Shown here one piece after another: positions 1-5,811 of a stretch of 6,718 nt of DNA (positions within the stretch are counted from its first letter, which is position 1; the number at the start of each line of letters is the position of its first letter). The position numbers and the translations under genes are program-made. Below the pieces are notes generated by a model. It did not search any database. It was not told the origin of the DNA and saw nothing but the letters and a program-made list of their open reading frames with translations. This DNA comes from Brevundimonas sp. (GTDB taxonomy: Bacteria; Pseudomonadota; Alphaproteobacteria; Caulobacterales; Caulobacteraceae), in contig JANJTI010000184.1 of NCBI GenBank assembly GCA_024711185.1, positions 1-6,718 of the forward strand, written 5' to 3'.

Positions 1-438
1 CGCTCCTGGACCGTCGCCGACGAGATCGAAGTCGCCCAGGGCGACGACGGCCTGAACCTGACCATGCGCGAAGACAACCAGCGTTCGCGGGCCATGTGGG
101 GCCTGTCGCGCACCCTGGTCGACAACATGGTCGTCGGCGTCACCACCGGCTTCGACAAGACGCTGGAACTGGTCGGCGTCGGCTATCGCGCGGCGATGAA
201 GGGCAGCCAGCTTTCGCTGCAGCTGGGCTTCTCGCATGAGGTCGACATCGATCCGCCGGCCGGCGTGACCTTCGCCGTGCCGAAGCAGACCGAGATCAAG
301 ATCTCGGGGAGCGACAAGCAGGCCGTGGGCCAGATCGCCGCCGTCATCCGCAAGCTGCGTCCGCCGGAGCCCTACAAGGGCAAGGGCGTCCGCTATGCGG
401 GCGAGACCGTGCGCCGCAAGGAAGGCAAGAAGAAGTAA
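1..438 (+). CDS. rplF: 50S ribosomal protein L6 (5' end missing)
   Basis: L6 is a large-subunit protein that binds 23S rRNA near the sarcin-ricin loop and helps form the factor-binding region. The reading frame is open from the first base and ends in TAA at 436-438, giving 145 visible residues. The family is usually about 177 residues, so roughly 30 N-terminal residues lie outside the window. Visible hallmarks are the central segment around [10 protein letters not shown] (residues 59-68) and the C-terminal L6 signature [11 protein letters not shown] (residues 122-132), followed by a basic tail ending in KEGKKK. The ATG at 64 is internal: the codons before it read [17 protein letters not shown], in frame and L6-like. 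rplR begins 3 bases after the stop, as expected in the spc operon. Identification is secure; only the true start is unseen. Confidence 0.97.
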   Translation, partial: RSWTVADEIEVAQGDDGLNLTMREDNQRSRAMWGLSRTLVDNMVVGVTTGFDKTLELVGVGYRAAMKGSQLSLQLGFSHEVDIDPPAGVTFAVPKQTEIKISGSDKQAVGQIAAVIRKLRPPEPYKGKGVRYAGETVRRKEGKKK

Positions 439-441
439 GCC

Positions 442-798
442 ATGGCCACCACTCTCAAGCAAAACGCCAAGCGTCGCGCCGAGCGCACCCGTCGCCGCCT
501 CAAGGCCGTGGCCAACGGCCGCCTGCGCCTGTCGGTCTACCGGTCGGACAAGAACATTTCGGCCCAGATCATCGACGACGCCCAGGGCGTCACCGTCGCC
601 TCGGCCTCGTCGCTGGAAGGCGGCAAGGGCTCCAAGGGCTCGGACGTCGCGGCCGCCGCCCGGATCGGCAAGCTGGTCGCGGAGCGGGCCATCGAGAAGG
701 GCGTCAAGGACGTCGTCTTCGACCGTGGCGGCTACATCTATCACGGCCGGGTCAAGGCCCTGGCGGAGGCCGCGCGCGAAGCCGGCCTGAACTTCTAA
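442..798 (+). CDS. rplR: 50S ribosomal protein L18
   Basis: L18 binds 5S rRNA together with L5 and helps seat the 5S particle in the central protuberance of the large subunit. The protein is 118 residues, the normal bacterial length. The N-terminus is a strongly basic Arg/Lys stretch (residues 6-25) typical of the rRNA-binding tail. The core contains [20 protein letters not shown] (27-46), and the C-terminus has the family hallmark [20 protein letters not shown] (91-110) ending in GLNF. The ATG at 442 is 3 bases after the rplF stop, so the two genes are probably translationally coupled; no strong separate Shine-Dalgarno is visible. A 131-residue overlapping frame at 395-790 is a high-GC shadow. 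Confidence 0.97.
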   Translation: MATTLKQNAKRRAERTRRRLKAVANGRLRLSVYRSDKNISAQIIDDAQGVTVASASSLEGGKGSKGSDVAAAARIGKLVAERAIEKGVKDVVFDRGGYIYHGRVKALAEAAREAGLNF

Positions 799-810
799 GG
801 GACGAGAAGC

Positions 811-1413
811 ATGGCTCGTGAACCCAACCGCGGCGGCGGCGACCGCAATCGCCGCGACAACCGCAACGCTCCCGCCGCCGAAGGTCCGGACTCGGACATC
901 GTCGAGAAGCTGGTGCACATCAACCGCGTCGCCGCCACCGTGAAGGGCGGCCGCCGGTTCTCGTTCGCGGCCCTGATGGTCGTCGGCGACGGCAAGGGCC
1001 GCGTCGGCTTCGGTCACGGCAAGGCGCGCGAAGTGCCGGAAGCCATCCGCAAGGCGACCGAAGAAGCCAAGAAGACGATGATCCGCGTGCCGCTGCGCGA
1101 GAACCGCACCCTGCACCACGACGGTCAGGGCCGCTGGGGCGCCGGCAAGATCATGATGCGTGCGGCCCCTCCGGGCACCGGCGTCATCGCGGGTGGTCCG
1201 ATGCGCGCGGTCCTCGAAACCCTCGGCGTCCAGGACGTCGTGGGCAAGTCGACCGGCTCGTCGAACCCCTACAACATGATCCGCGCCACCTTCGAAGCCC
1301 TGAAGGTCCAGTCCTCGCCCCGCCAGGTCGCGTCCAAGCGCGGCAAGAAGGTCGCGGATCTGATGGGTCGCCGCAACGACGGCGCTTCGGCGCCCGAAGC
1401 CATCGAGAGCTGA
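811..1413 (+). CDS. rpsE: 30S ribosomal protein S5
   Basis: S5 is a small-subunit protein that contacts 16S rRNA helices near the mRNA entrance and influences decoding fidelity. The protein has 200 residues, against about 167 in E. coli. The extra length is a hydrophilic N-terminal extension rich in Gly, Arg and Asn (residues 1-25) and a C-terminal tail (about 180-200). The double-stranded RNA-binding S5 domain starts near residue 30; the signature region [20 protein letters not shown] is at 46-65, followed by [14 protein letters not shown]. The C-terminal S5 domain includes [19 protein letters not shown] (122-140) and [19 protein letters not shown] (146-164). Extended S5 proteins are common in alphaproteobacteria, so the tails are not evidence of damage. 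AAGGGA at 797-802 is a plausible ribosome-binding site 8 bases before the ATG. Confidence 0.97.
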   Translation: MAREPNRGGGDRNRRDNRNAPAAEGPDSDIVEKLVHINRVAATVKGGRRFSFAALMVVGDGKGRVGFGHGKAREVPEAIRKATEEAKKTMIRVPLRENRTLHHDGQGRWGAGKIMMRAAPPGTGVIAGGPMRAVLETLGVQDVVGKSTGSSNPYNMIRATFEALKVQSSPRQVASKRGKKVADLMGRRNDGASAPEAIES

Positions 1414-1415
1414 TC

Positions 1416-1610
1416 ATGGCCAAGAAAGAACAAGCCACCGTCACCGTTCGCCAGACGGGCTCGCCGATCCGCCGCAAGGCCGACCAGCGCGCCACCCTGG
1501 CCGGTCTCGGCCTCAACCGCGTGGGCCGTGAGTCCACGCTGGAGGACACCCCCTCGGTCCGCGGCATGATCGCCAAGGTCCGCCACATGGTGGAAGTCGT
1601 CGAGAAGTAA
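1416..1610 (+). CDS. rpmD: 50S ribosomal protein L30
   Basis: L30 is a small large-subunit protein of the L30/L7e ferredoxin-like fold that binds 23S rRNA. The 64-residue length is normal for the short bacterial form. Visible features are the first strand [19 protein letters not shown] (7-25), the [17 protein letters not shown] segment (28-44) characteristic of the family, and the closing segment [14 protein letters not shown] (51-64). The ATG is 2 bases after the rpsE TGA, and GAGAG at 1405-1409 inside the end of rpsE serves as a likely ribosome-binding site. It is the last gene of the tightly packed first block; a 219-bp gap filled by a repeat follows it. Confidence 0.96.
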   Translation: MAKKEQATVTVRQTGSPIRRKADQRATLAGLGLNRVGRESTLEDTPSVRGMIAKVRHMVEVVEK

Positions 1611-1615
1611 CGAAA

Positions 1616-1769
1616 TCTCCCTCCCCCTCCGGGGGGAGGGAAGATCGCCGCTTGCGGCGATCGGGCGAGGGCGGCTATAGGCCGCCCTTCATTGCGTTCC
1701 GGGGATGTCTCTCGAGCCCTCCTCACCCGGCCGCTTCGCGGCCACCCTCCCCACCTCGGGGGAGGGAGA
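1616..1769 (+). repeat. Composite palindromic intergenic element (two inverted units)
   Basis: This element fills most of the 219-bp rpmD-rplO gap. Its ends are 12-bp perfect inverted repeats: TCTCCCTCCCCC at 1616-1627 and GGGGGAGGGAGA at 1758-1769. Each half carries the same module in opposite orientation: a C/G-run hairpin, then a short GC palindrome, then GGG(C/T)GAGG (reading inward). The left half has stem 1618-1627/1632-1641, palindrome stem 1643-1651/1654-1662, and GGGCGAGG at 1663-1670. The right half has stem 1745-1752/1759-1766 and palindrome stem 1729-1734/1738-1743; its reverse complement continues to GGGTGAGG. A central hairpin (1668-1675/1681-1688) separates them. The architecture resembles REP/BIME doublets or a non-coding MITE. 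From general memory, similar repeats are frequent in Caulobacterales genomes, but copy number cannot be seen here. The TAA of rpmD and the start of rplO lie outside it. Confidence 0.8.
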
Positions 1770-1785
1770 GTCGAACAACAGCCGA

Positions 1786-1804
1786 GTCCGGACCGCGTCC
1801 GGGC
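1786..1804 (+). other. Hairpin just upstream of the rplO ribosome-binding site
   Basis: CCGGAC (1788-1793) pairs with GTCCGG (1797-1802) around a 3-base loop, extendable by a G·T and a G-C pair to 1786/1804. It lies between the repeat element and the AAAGGA site of rplO. No T-run follows, so it is not a classic terminator. It could be structural RNA in the leader or chance in GC-rich DNA. Confidence 0.35.
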
Positions 1805-1815
1805 GCTAGCACCCG

Positions 1816-1821
1816 AAAGGA
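1816..1821 (+). promoter_or_regulatory. Ribosome-binding site of rplO
   Basis: AAAGGA lies 8 bases before the ATG at 1830. It decides the rplO start: the same frame is open upstream to an ATG at 1692, but that longer version would translate part of the palindromic repeat and has no comparable site. Confidence 0.7.
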
Positions 1822-1829
1822 TCAGGCAC

Positions 1830-2423
1830 ATGAAACTGAACGAAATCCGCGACAACGAAGGCGCCCACAAGAAGCGCATGCGCGTCGGCCGGGGCCCGGG
1901 CTCGGGCAAGGGCAAGACCTCGGGCCGCGGCGTCAAGGGCCAGAAGTCCCGCACTGGCGTCAGCCTGCTGGGCTTCGAGGGCGGCCAGATGCCGCTGTAC
2001 ATGCGCATGCCGAAGCGGGGCTTCAACAACCCTGGCGCCCTGAAGTTGGCCGAGGTCAACCTGTGGCGCCTTCAGGACGCCGTGGACGCCAAGAAGCTGG
2101 ACGCCAAGAAGGAGATCAACGGCGAGGCCCTGGTGGCCGCCGGGGTGATCCGCCGCGTCAAGGACGGCGTGCGCGTGCTCGGCACGGGCGAGCTGAAGGC
2201 CAAGCTGAACCTGGTGGTCTGGTCGGCCTCCTCGGGCGCCGTGAAGGCCATCGAGGCCGCGGGCGGCTCGGTGACCCAGCAGCGCATCGAGGCCGAGGCC
2301 AAGGCCGCGGCGCGCGTCGAGAAGCGCAACGCCGCCAAGGGCAAGGCCCCGGCGCCGAAGGCCCCCAAGGGCGACGCCAACAAGGTGTCGGCCCGCGCCC
2401 GCCGGACTGCGGCGGCGAAATAA
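1830..2423 (+). CDS. rplO: 50S ribosomal protein L15
   Basis: L15 is a large-subunit protein that threads a long basic N-terminal arm through 23S rRNA and acts in mid to late subunit assembly. The start at 1830 gives the canonical beginning [20 protein letters not shown]. The Gly/Arg/Lys-rich arm runs to about residue 55 ([20 protein letters not shown] at 20-39), then [15 protein letters not shown] (51-65). The globular C-terminal domain carries the L15 signature region [20 protein letters not shown] (114-133) and continues to about residue 150. The protein is 197 residues, against about 144 in E. coli. The excess is a C-terminal tail (about 153-197) rich in Lys, Ala, Arg and Pro, which looks disordered and RNA-binding by composition. 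It is separated from rpmD by a repeat but is on the same strand. Confidence 0.97.
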   Translation: MKLNEIRDNEGAHKKRMRVGRGPGSGKGKTSGRGVKGQKSRTGVSLLGFEGGQMPLYMRMPKRGFNNPGALKLAEVNLWRLQDAVDAKKLDAKKEINGEALVAAGVIRRVKDGVRVLGTGELKAKLNLVVWSASSGAVKAIEAAGGSVTQQRIEAEAKAAARVEKRNAAKGKAPAPKAPKGDANKVSARARRTAAAK

Positions 2424-2429
2424 GCTGAC

Positions 2430-2454
2430 GGGCGCCCTCGCCACGGGGGCGCCC
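2430..2454 (+). terminator. Terminator-like hairpin between rplO and secY
   Basis: GGGCGCCC at 2430-2437 pairs perfectly with GGGCGCCC at 2447-2454 around a 9-base loop, beginning 6 bases after the rplO stop. TTCTCCTAT follows instead of a clean T-run. It could be a partial intrinsic terminator allowing read-through into secY, or a 3'-end stabilising stem. No convincing secY promoter is visible in the remaining 70 bases, which favours read-through. Confidence 0.45.
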
Positions 2455-2526
2455 TTCTCCTATCTGGACGCAGGCGGCGACTTCGGGTCGGATGCGCCGC
2501 GTTCTGATCAGTCGGGGTGACGACAC

Positions 2527-3906
2527 ATGGCTTCGGCCGCCGAACAACTCGCAGCAAACATGAACATGGGCTCGTTCGCCCGCGCGACCGAGCTGCACAA
2601 GCGTCTGCTGTTCACGATCCTGGCCCTGCTGGTCTACCGGATCGGCACCTATGTGCCGATCCCGGGCATCAACGCCGAAGCCTTCCTGCAGTTCTTCCAG
2701 AACCCCGACGGCCAGCGCGGCATCCTCGACATGTTCAACATGTTCTCGGGCGGCGCCGTCGAGCGGATGGCCGTGTTCGCGCTGAACGTGATGCCGTACA
2801 TCTCGGCCTCGATCATCGTGCAGCTGCTCGGCGCCGTGTACCCCCCGTGGGAGAAGCTGAAGAAGGAAGGCGGCGAAAGCGGCCGCAAGCAGCTGAACCA
2901 GTACACCCGCTACCTGACGGTCGTGCTGGCCCTGTTCCAGTCGGGCGGCATCGCCATCGGCCTGAACGCCCAGCCGGGACTGATCGACCAGCCCGGCCTG
3001 TTCTTCATCGTCTCGACCATCACTGTCCTGACCGGCGGGACCATGTTCCTGATGTGGCTGGGCGAGCAGGTCACCGCGCGCGGCGTCGGCAACGGCATCT
3101 CGCTGATCATCTTCGCCGGCATCGTCGCCGTCCTGCCGGGCGCCATCGCCCGCATGTTCGGCCTCGCCCAGGAAGGCCAGATCTCGGCCTTCACCCTGCT
3201 GTTCTTCGTGGCCATGGCCGTGGCCGTGGTGGTCTTCATCGTCTTCATGGAGCGCGCCCAGCGCCGGCTTCTGATCCAGTATCCCAAGCGCCAGGAAGGC
3301 AACCGAATGGCCGGGGGCGAGCGCTCGTTCCTGCCGCTCAAGGTCAACACCGCCGGCGTCATCCCGCCGATCTTCGCCTCGTCGCTGCTGATGCTGCCGA
3401 CGACGGTGGCGCAGATGACCGCCAACGCCAATCTGCCCTCGTGGATGAGCTGGCTGCCGATCGTCACCGCCGAGATGCAGCACGGCCGGCCGATCTTCAT
3501 GCTCTTCTACGGCGCGCTGATCATCTTCTTCACCTTCTTCTACACCTCGATCACCTTCAATCCCGAGGACACGGCCGAGAACCTTCGCAAGTACGGCGGC
3601 TTCCTGCCGGGCATCCGCCCGGGCAAACGTACGGCGGAGTATCTCGACTATGTGCTGACCCGTCTGACCGTCATCGGCGCGGCCTACATCACCGCGGTCT
3701 GTCTGGTCCCGGAGATGCTCATGGCCAACTCAGGCATGGGGCCGATGGTCATCGGCGGCACCTCGATCCTGATCGTCGTGTCGGTGACCATGGACACCGT
3801 CGCCCAGATCCAGTCGCACCTGCTGGCCCACCAGTACGAAGGCCTGATCAAGAAGGCCAAGCTGCGTGGCCGTGGCCGCGGGACGACGGCGCCGGCGCGT
3901 CGCTGA
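2527..3906 (+). CDS. secY: Protein translocase subunit SecY
   Basis: SecY is the channel of the inner-membrane Sec translocon, working with SecE/SecG, SecA and the ribosome to export or insert proteins. The 459-residue length is normal. About ten hydrophobic segments can be placed, near residues 26-45, 83-103, 129-149, 157-178, 188-208, 222-242, 275-296, 322-343, 378-397 and 404-422. Signature 1 is visible as NVMPYISASIIVQLL (87-101) and signature 2 as GEQVTARGVGNGISLIIF (179-196). The large cytosolic loop between segments 8 and 9 contains GGFLPGIRPGKRTAEYL (357-373); Arg364 there likely matches the functionally critical E. coli Arg357. The C-terminus is basic and cytosolic. GGGGTGA at 2514-2520 lies 6 bases before the ATG. 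secY follows rplO as in the standard spc order. Confidence 0.98.
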   Translation: MASAAEQLAANMNMGSFARATELHKRLLFTILALLVYRIGTYVPIPGINAEAFLQFFQNPDGQRGILDMFNMFSGGAVERMAVFALNVMPYISASIIVQLLGAVYPPWEKLKKEGGESGRKQLNQYTRYLTVVLALFQSGGIAIGLNAQPGLIDQPGLFFIVSTITVLTGGTMFLMWLGEQVTARGVGNGISLIIFAGIVAVLPGAIARMFGLAQEGQISAFTLLFFVAMAVAVVVFIVFMERAQRRLLIQYPKRQEGNRMAGGERSFLPLKVNTAGVIPPIFASSLLMLPTTVAQMTANANLPSWMSWLPIVTAEMQHGRPIFMLFYGALIIFFTFFYTSITFNPEDTAENLRKYGGFLPGIRPGKRTAEYLDYVLTRLTVIGAAYITAVCLVPEMLMANSGMGPMVIGGTSILIVVSVTMDTVAQIQSHLLAHQYEGLIKKAKLRGRGRGTTAPARR

Positions 3907-3931
3907 TCGCCAACGCTCGGGGAGGGCGACG

Positions 3932-4492
3932 ATGAACCTGATCCTGTTCGGGCCGCCCGCGGCCGGCAAGGGCACCCAGGCCAAGCGTCTGGTCGACGCC
4001 CGCGGCATGATCCAGCTGTCCACCGGCGACATGCTGCGCGCCGCCATCGCCTCGGGGTCCGAACTGGGCCTTAAGGTCAAGGACGTGCTGGCCCGCGGCG
4101 ACCTGGTCACGGACGAGATCGTCATCGCCCTGATCGAGGCGCGCCTTCCGGAGGCGGAAGCCGCCGGTGGGGCGATCTTCGACGGCTTCCCCCGCACCGT
4201 CGCCCAGGCCGAGGCGCTGGACGCCATGATGGCCGGACGAGGCAGCCGCATCGACCGCGTGGTCCGGCTGTGCGTTGATGACGAGGCCCTGACCGCGCGC
4301 ATCGGCAAGCGCTTCGCCGAGCAGGGCCGGCCGGACGACAATCCGGACACCTTCAGGGAGCGGCTGGCGGTCTACAACCGCAACACGGCGCCGCTGCTTC
4401 CCTATTACGAGGCGCAGGGCAAGCTGGTCGAGATCGACGGCATGGGCTCGATCGACGAGGTGTCCCGGGCGCTGGACGCCGCCCTCGCCTGA
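3932..4492 (+). CDS. adk: Adenylate kinase (short LID type)
   Basis: Adenylate kinase interconverts ATP + AMP and 2 ADP in the cytoplasm and maintains adenylate balance. The protein has 186 residues. The P-loop is GPPAAGKGT (7-15); the AMP-binding region includes LSTGDMLR (29-36); the family signature AIFDGFPRTVAQ is at 81-92. The LID is short (about 124-145, RFAEQGRPDDNPDT) and lacks the four-cysteine zinc motif, matching the short-variant enzymes of alphaproteobacteria. The ATG at 3932 is chosen because GGAGG at 3921-3925 precedes it and MNLILFGPP is the expected first beta-strand. A longer version from 3866 would overlap secY and add an Arg-rich segment unlike the family. The gene starts 25 bases after secY, and the secY-adk pairing is a common arrangement. 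Confidence 0.97.
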   Translation: MNLILFGPPAAGKGTQAKRLVDARGMIQLSTGDMLRAAIASGSELGLKVKDVLARGDLVTDEIVIALIEARLPEAEAAGGAIFDGFPRTVAQAEALDAMMAGRGSRIDRVVRLCVDDEALTARIGKRFAEQGRPDDNPDTFRERLAVYNRNTAPLLPYYEAQGKLVEIDGMGSIDEVSRALDAALA

Positions 4493-4565
4493 CAGGCTGA
4501 ACGGCGGCTGACCCTTCCGGCCTCCGGCGCGTTCATGCCGCATGTGGCAAAGTCGGCGCGTGAAC

Positions 4566-5285
4566 ATGGCCCTGCAGACCCTGAAGCGGCCGCCGGTGCG
4601 GAACCTCGGCGTGGCCGCCGCGATCGCCGCCCTGCACGTCGGCGTCTTCCTCGTGATCGCCCGGACCCAGCCGTCGCCGCCCGTGGTCCTGCCGCCCGTC
4701 ATCGAGGCCGTGCTGTTCCGCCCGCCGCCGCCCGAGCCGCCGCCCCCGCCGCCCGCTGAACCGGCGCCCGAGGCCGGCGGCGGGGCCCCGGCCGCCGCCT
4801 CCCGCATCCATACGCCGCCGCCGCGGCCCGAGGCCCGGCCCGAGCTTCCGTCTCCTCCGGTGCAGGCTCCAGCTCCGGAGCTGACCGTCGGGATCGCCCC
4901 CGCGCCGTCGCCGACACCCGGCTTCGGCCAGGGCGGGGAAGGGACCGGCACGGGCAGCGGCGAAGGCGCGGGCTCCGGCCCCGGCTCGGGCATGCCGTTC
5001 ATGATCCTGCGCGGCCCCAGCCTCGCCGAGGTGCGTCGCGAGCATCCACGCGCCGCCCTGGCCGCCCGCCAGTCGGGGCGCGCCGAGATGTCGTGCGAGA
5101 TCCGCCTCGACCAGCGGCTCGAGAACTGCCGTCTGCTGCGCGAGACTCCGGCCGGCCTCGGCTTCGGCGAGGCGGCCCTGCGTTCGGCCGGCTACTTCCG
5201 GGTGCGGCCGCCCATGCGCGGCGGCGAACCGGTCGCCGGCCAACGCGGCGTCTTCGGCGTGGAGTTCGGCCCGCCCCGCCGCTAG
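4566..5285 (+). CDS. TonB-like energy transducer protein
   Basis: The predicted protein has 239 residues and the layout of a TonB family energy transducer, which links the proton motive force via ExbB/ExbD to outer-membrane receptors. A short basic N-terminus (MALQTLKRPPVRN) precedes one membrane anchor at about 14-32 containing His24, reminiscent of the essential TonB transmembrane His; the usual Ser four residues earlier is Ile. A Pro-rich linker (about 37-118) includes a run of six prolines, and a Gly/Ser-rich stretch follows (119-142). The C-terminal TonB-like domain (about 152-236) contains SCEIRLDQRLENCRLLRETP (176-195), GLGFGEAALRSAGYFRVRPP (197-216) and GVFGVEF. Cys177 and Cys188 could form a periplasmic disulfide. 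The start is uncertain: ATG 4542 and GTG 4560 are in frame and none has a strong Shine-Dalgarno. No exbB, exbD or receptor gene is nearby, so partners and cargo are unknown. Confidence 0.75.
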   Translation: MALQTLKRPPVRNLGVAAAIAALHVGVFLVIARTQPSPPVVLPPVIEAVLFRPPPPEPPPPPPAEPAPEAGGGAPAAASRIHTPPPRPEARPELPSPPVQAPAPELTVGIAPAPSPTPGFGQGGEGTGTGSGEGAGSGPGSGMPFMILRGPSLAEVRREHPRAALAARQSGRAEMSCEIRLDQRLENCRLLRETPAGLGFGEAALRSAGYFRVRPPMRGGEPVAGQRGVFGVEFGPPRR

Positions 5286-5309
5286 AGTCCGCCCCGCTGG
5301 GCCGGACTC
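5285..5309 (+). terminator. Weak hairpin after the TonB-like gene
   Basis: GAGTCCG (5285-5291) pairs with CGGACTC (5303-5309) across an 11-base loop, starting on the last base of the TAG stop. There is no T-run; the rpsM -35 box begins 4 bases later. It may be a weak transcript end for the upstream genes. Its two arms also supply two of the three GANTC sites in this region, so it could instead be a protein-binding palindrome. Confidence 0.3.
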
Positions 5310-5312
5310 CCG

Positions 5313-5340
5313 TTGACGGAAACTGAATCCCCTGTATAAG
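5313..5340 (+). promoter_or_regulatory. Housekeeping-type promoter of rpsM-rpsK-rpoA
   Basis: A -35 element TTGACG (5313-5318) and a -10 element TATAAG (5335-5340) are separated by 16 bases. The -35 extended as TTGACGG fits the Caulobacter-type consensus TTGACGS, and the GTATAAGG around the -10 partly resembles its GCTANAWC box. Transcription would start near 5346-5348, giving a leader of about 80 nt before rpsM. It is the strongest promoter match I see in the window, and it implies the alpha block can be transcribed independently of the upstream genes. Confidence 0.75.
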
Positions 5341-5363
5341 GCGCGCTTCCGCGAAGGGCGCGT

Positions 5364-5392
5364 AACGCTCCTGGTCTGTTGACCGGAGCGTT
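5364..5392 (+). promoter_or_regulatory. Terminator-like hairpin in the rpsM leader (possible attenuator)
   Basis: AACGCTCC (5364-5371) pairs with GGAGCGTT (5385-5392). Inside it, GGTC (5373-5376) pairs with GACC (5381-5384) around a TGTT loop, with a single bulged T at 5372, giving 12 base pairs. TTTGTT (5391-5396) follows the GC-rich stem, giving a moderate T-rich tail. The hairpin lies downstream of the predicted start site and about 35 bases before rpsM, so premature termination or ribosomal-protein-dependent control is possible. The function is inferred. Confidence 0.5.
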
Positions 5393-5416
5393 TGTTGCGT
5401 CCGCACACGCGTATCT

Positions 5417-5420
5417 GGAG
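5417..5420 (+). promoter_or_regulatory. Ribosome-binding site deciding the GTG start of rpsM
   Basis: GGAG lies 6 bases before GTG at 5427. That spacing, together with the canonical S13 N-terminus ARIAGVNIP right after the GTG, fixes the start. An upstream in-frame TTG at 5379 would fall inside the leader hairpin. Confidence 0.75.
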
Positions 5421-5426
5421 AGCTTC

Positions 5427-5795
5427 GTGGCCCGTATCGCTGGCGTCAACATCCCGACCAACAAGCGCGTCGAAATCGCGCTTCAGTACATCCACGGCAT
5501 CGGCCCGGCCGCTGCGAAGGAGATCACGTCGAAGGTCGGCATCGAGCCGGCGCGTCGCGTGAACCAGCTGACCGACGCCGAGGTCCTGCAGATCCGCGAG
5601 ACCATCGACCGCGACCACACCGTCGAGGGCGACCTGCGTCGCGAGACCTCGATGAACATCAAGCGCCTGATGGACCTGGCCTGCTACCGCGGCCTGCGTC
5701 ACCGCAAGGGCCTGCCGGTCCGCGGTCAGCGCACGCACACCAACGCCCGCACCCGCAAGGGTCCGGCCAAGCCGATCGCCGGCAAGAAGAAGTAA
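5427..5795 (+). CDS. rpsM: 30S ribosomal protein S13
   Basis: S13 sits in the head of the small subunit, contacts 16S rRNA and forms intersubunit bridges with the large subunit; its C-terminal tail reaches toward the P-site tRNA. Using the GTG start the protein is 122 residues, the usual length. The N-terminus [19 protein letters not shown] (2-20) and the helix-two-turn-helix region with [13 protein letters not shown] (21-33) are typical. The S13 signature [20 protein letters not shown] is at 88-107, followed by a basic tail ending in AGKKK. It is the first gene after the predicted promoter at 5313-5340 and heads the alpha block. rpsK follows after 16 bases. Confidence 0.97.
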   Translation: MARIAGVNIPTNKRVEIALQYIHGIGPAAAKEITSKVGIEPARRVNQLTDAEVLQIRETIDRDHTVEGDLRRETSMNIKRLMDLACYRGLRHRKGLPVRGQRTHTNARTRKGPAKPIAGKKK

Positions 5796-5811
5796 GAGAA
5801 AGACCTGACCG

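Noticed and set aside
1616..1769. CRISPR array or mobile element with a transposase
   Set aside because: There are only two units, in inverted orientation with no spacers, and no coding capacity; a non-coding palindromic repeat explains it better.
1804..1811. GCTAGCAC resembling a Caulobacter -10 box before rplO
   Set aside because: No TTGACG-like -35 lies at the required distance upstream, so it is not enough to call a promoter.
1692..1829. N-terminal extension of L15 from the ATG at 1692
   Set aside because: It would translate half of the palindromic repeat, lacks a ribosome-binding site, and the canonical L15 start with AAAGGA is at 1830.
2158..3483. Minus-strand open frame (441 codons) opposite rplO and secY
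   Set aside because: The His/Asp/Gln-rich translation is what the complement of secY codons produces in this frame; no domain or ribosome-binding context supports it.
3866..3931. Earlier adk start overlapping the end of secY
   Set aside because: It adds an Arg-rich segment not seen in adenylate kinases; ATG 3932 has a GGAGG site and a canonical N-terminus.
4493..4565. Possible promoter for the TonB-like gene in the gap after adk
   Set aside because: I see no -35/-10 pair at proper spacing; the gene may depend on read-through from secY-adk.
3848..5002. Minus-strand open frame (384 codons) opposite adk and the TonB-like gene
   Set aside because: Gly/Pro low-complexity shadow of the Pro-rich linker and adk, with no family resemblance.
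5379..5426. N-terminal extension of S13 from TTG at 5379
   Set aside because: It starts inside the leader hairpin and adds residues absent from the family; GGAG plus GTG at 5427 gives the standard S13 start.
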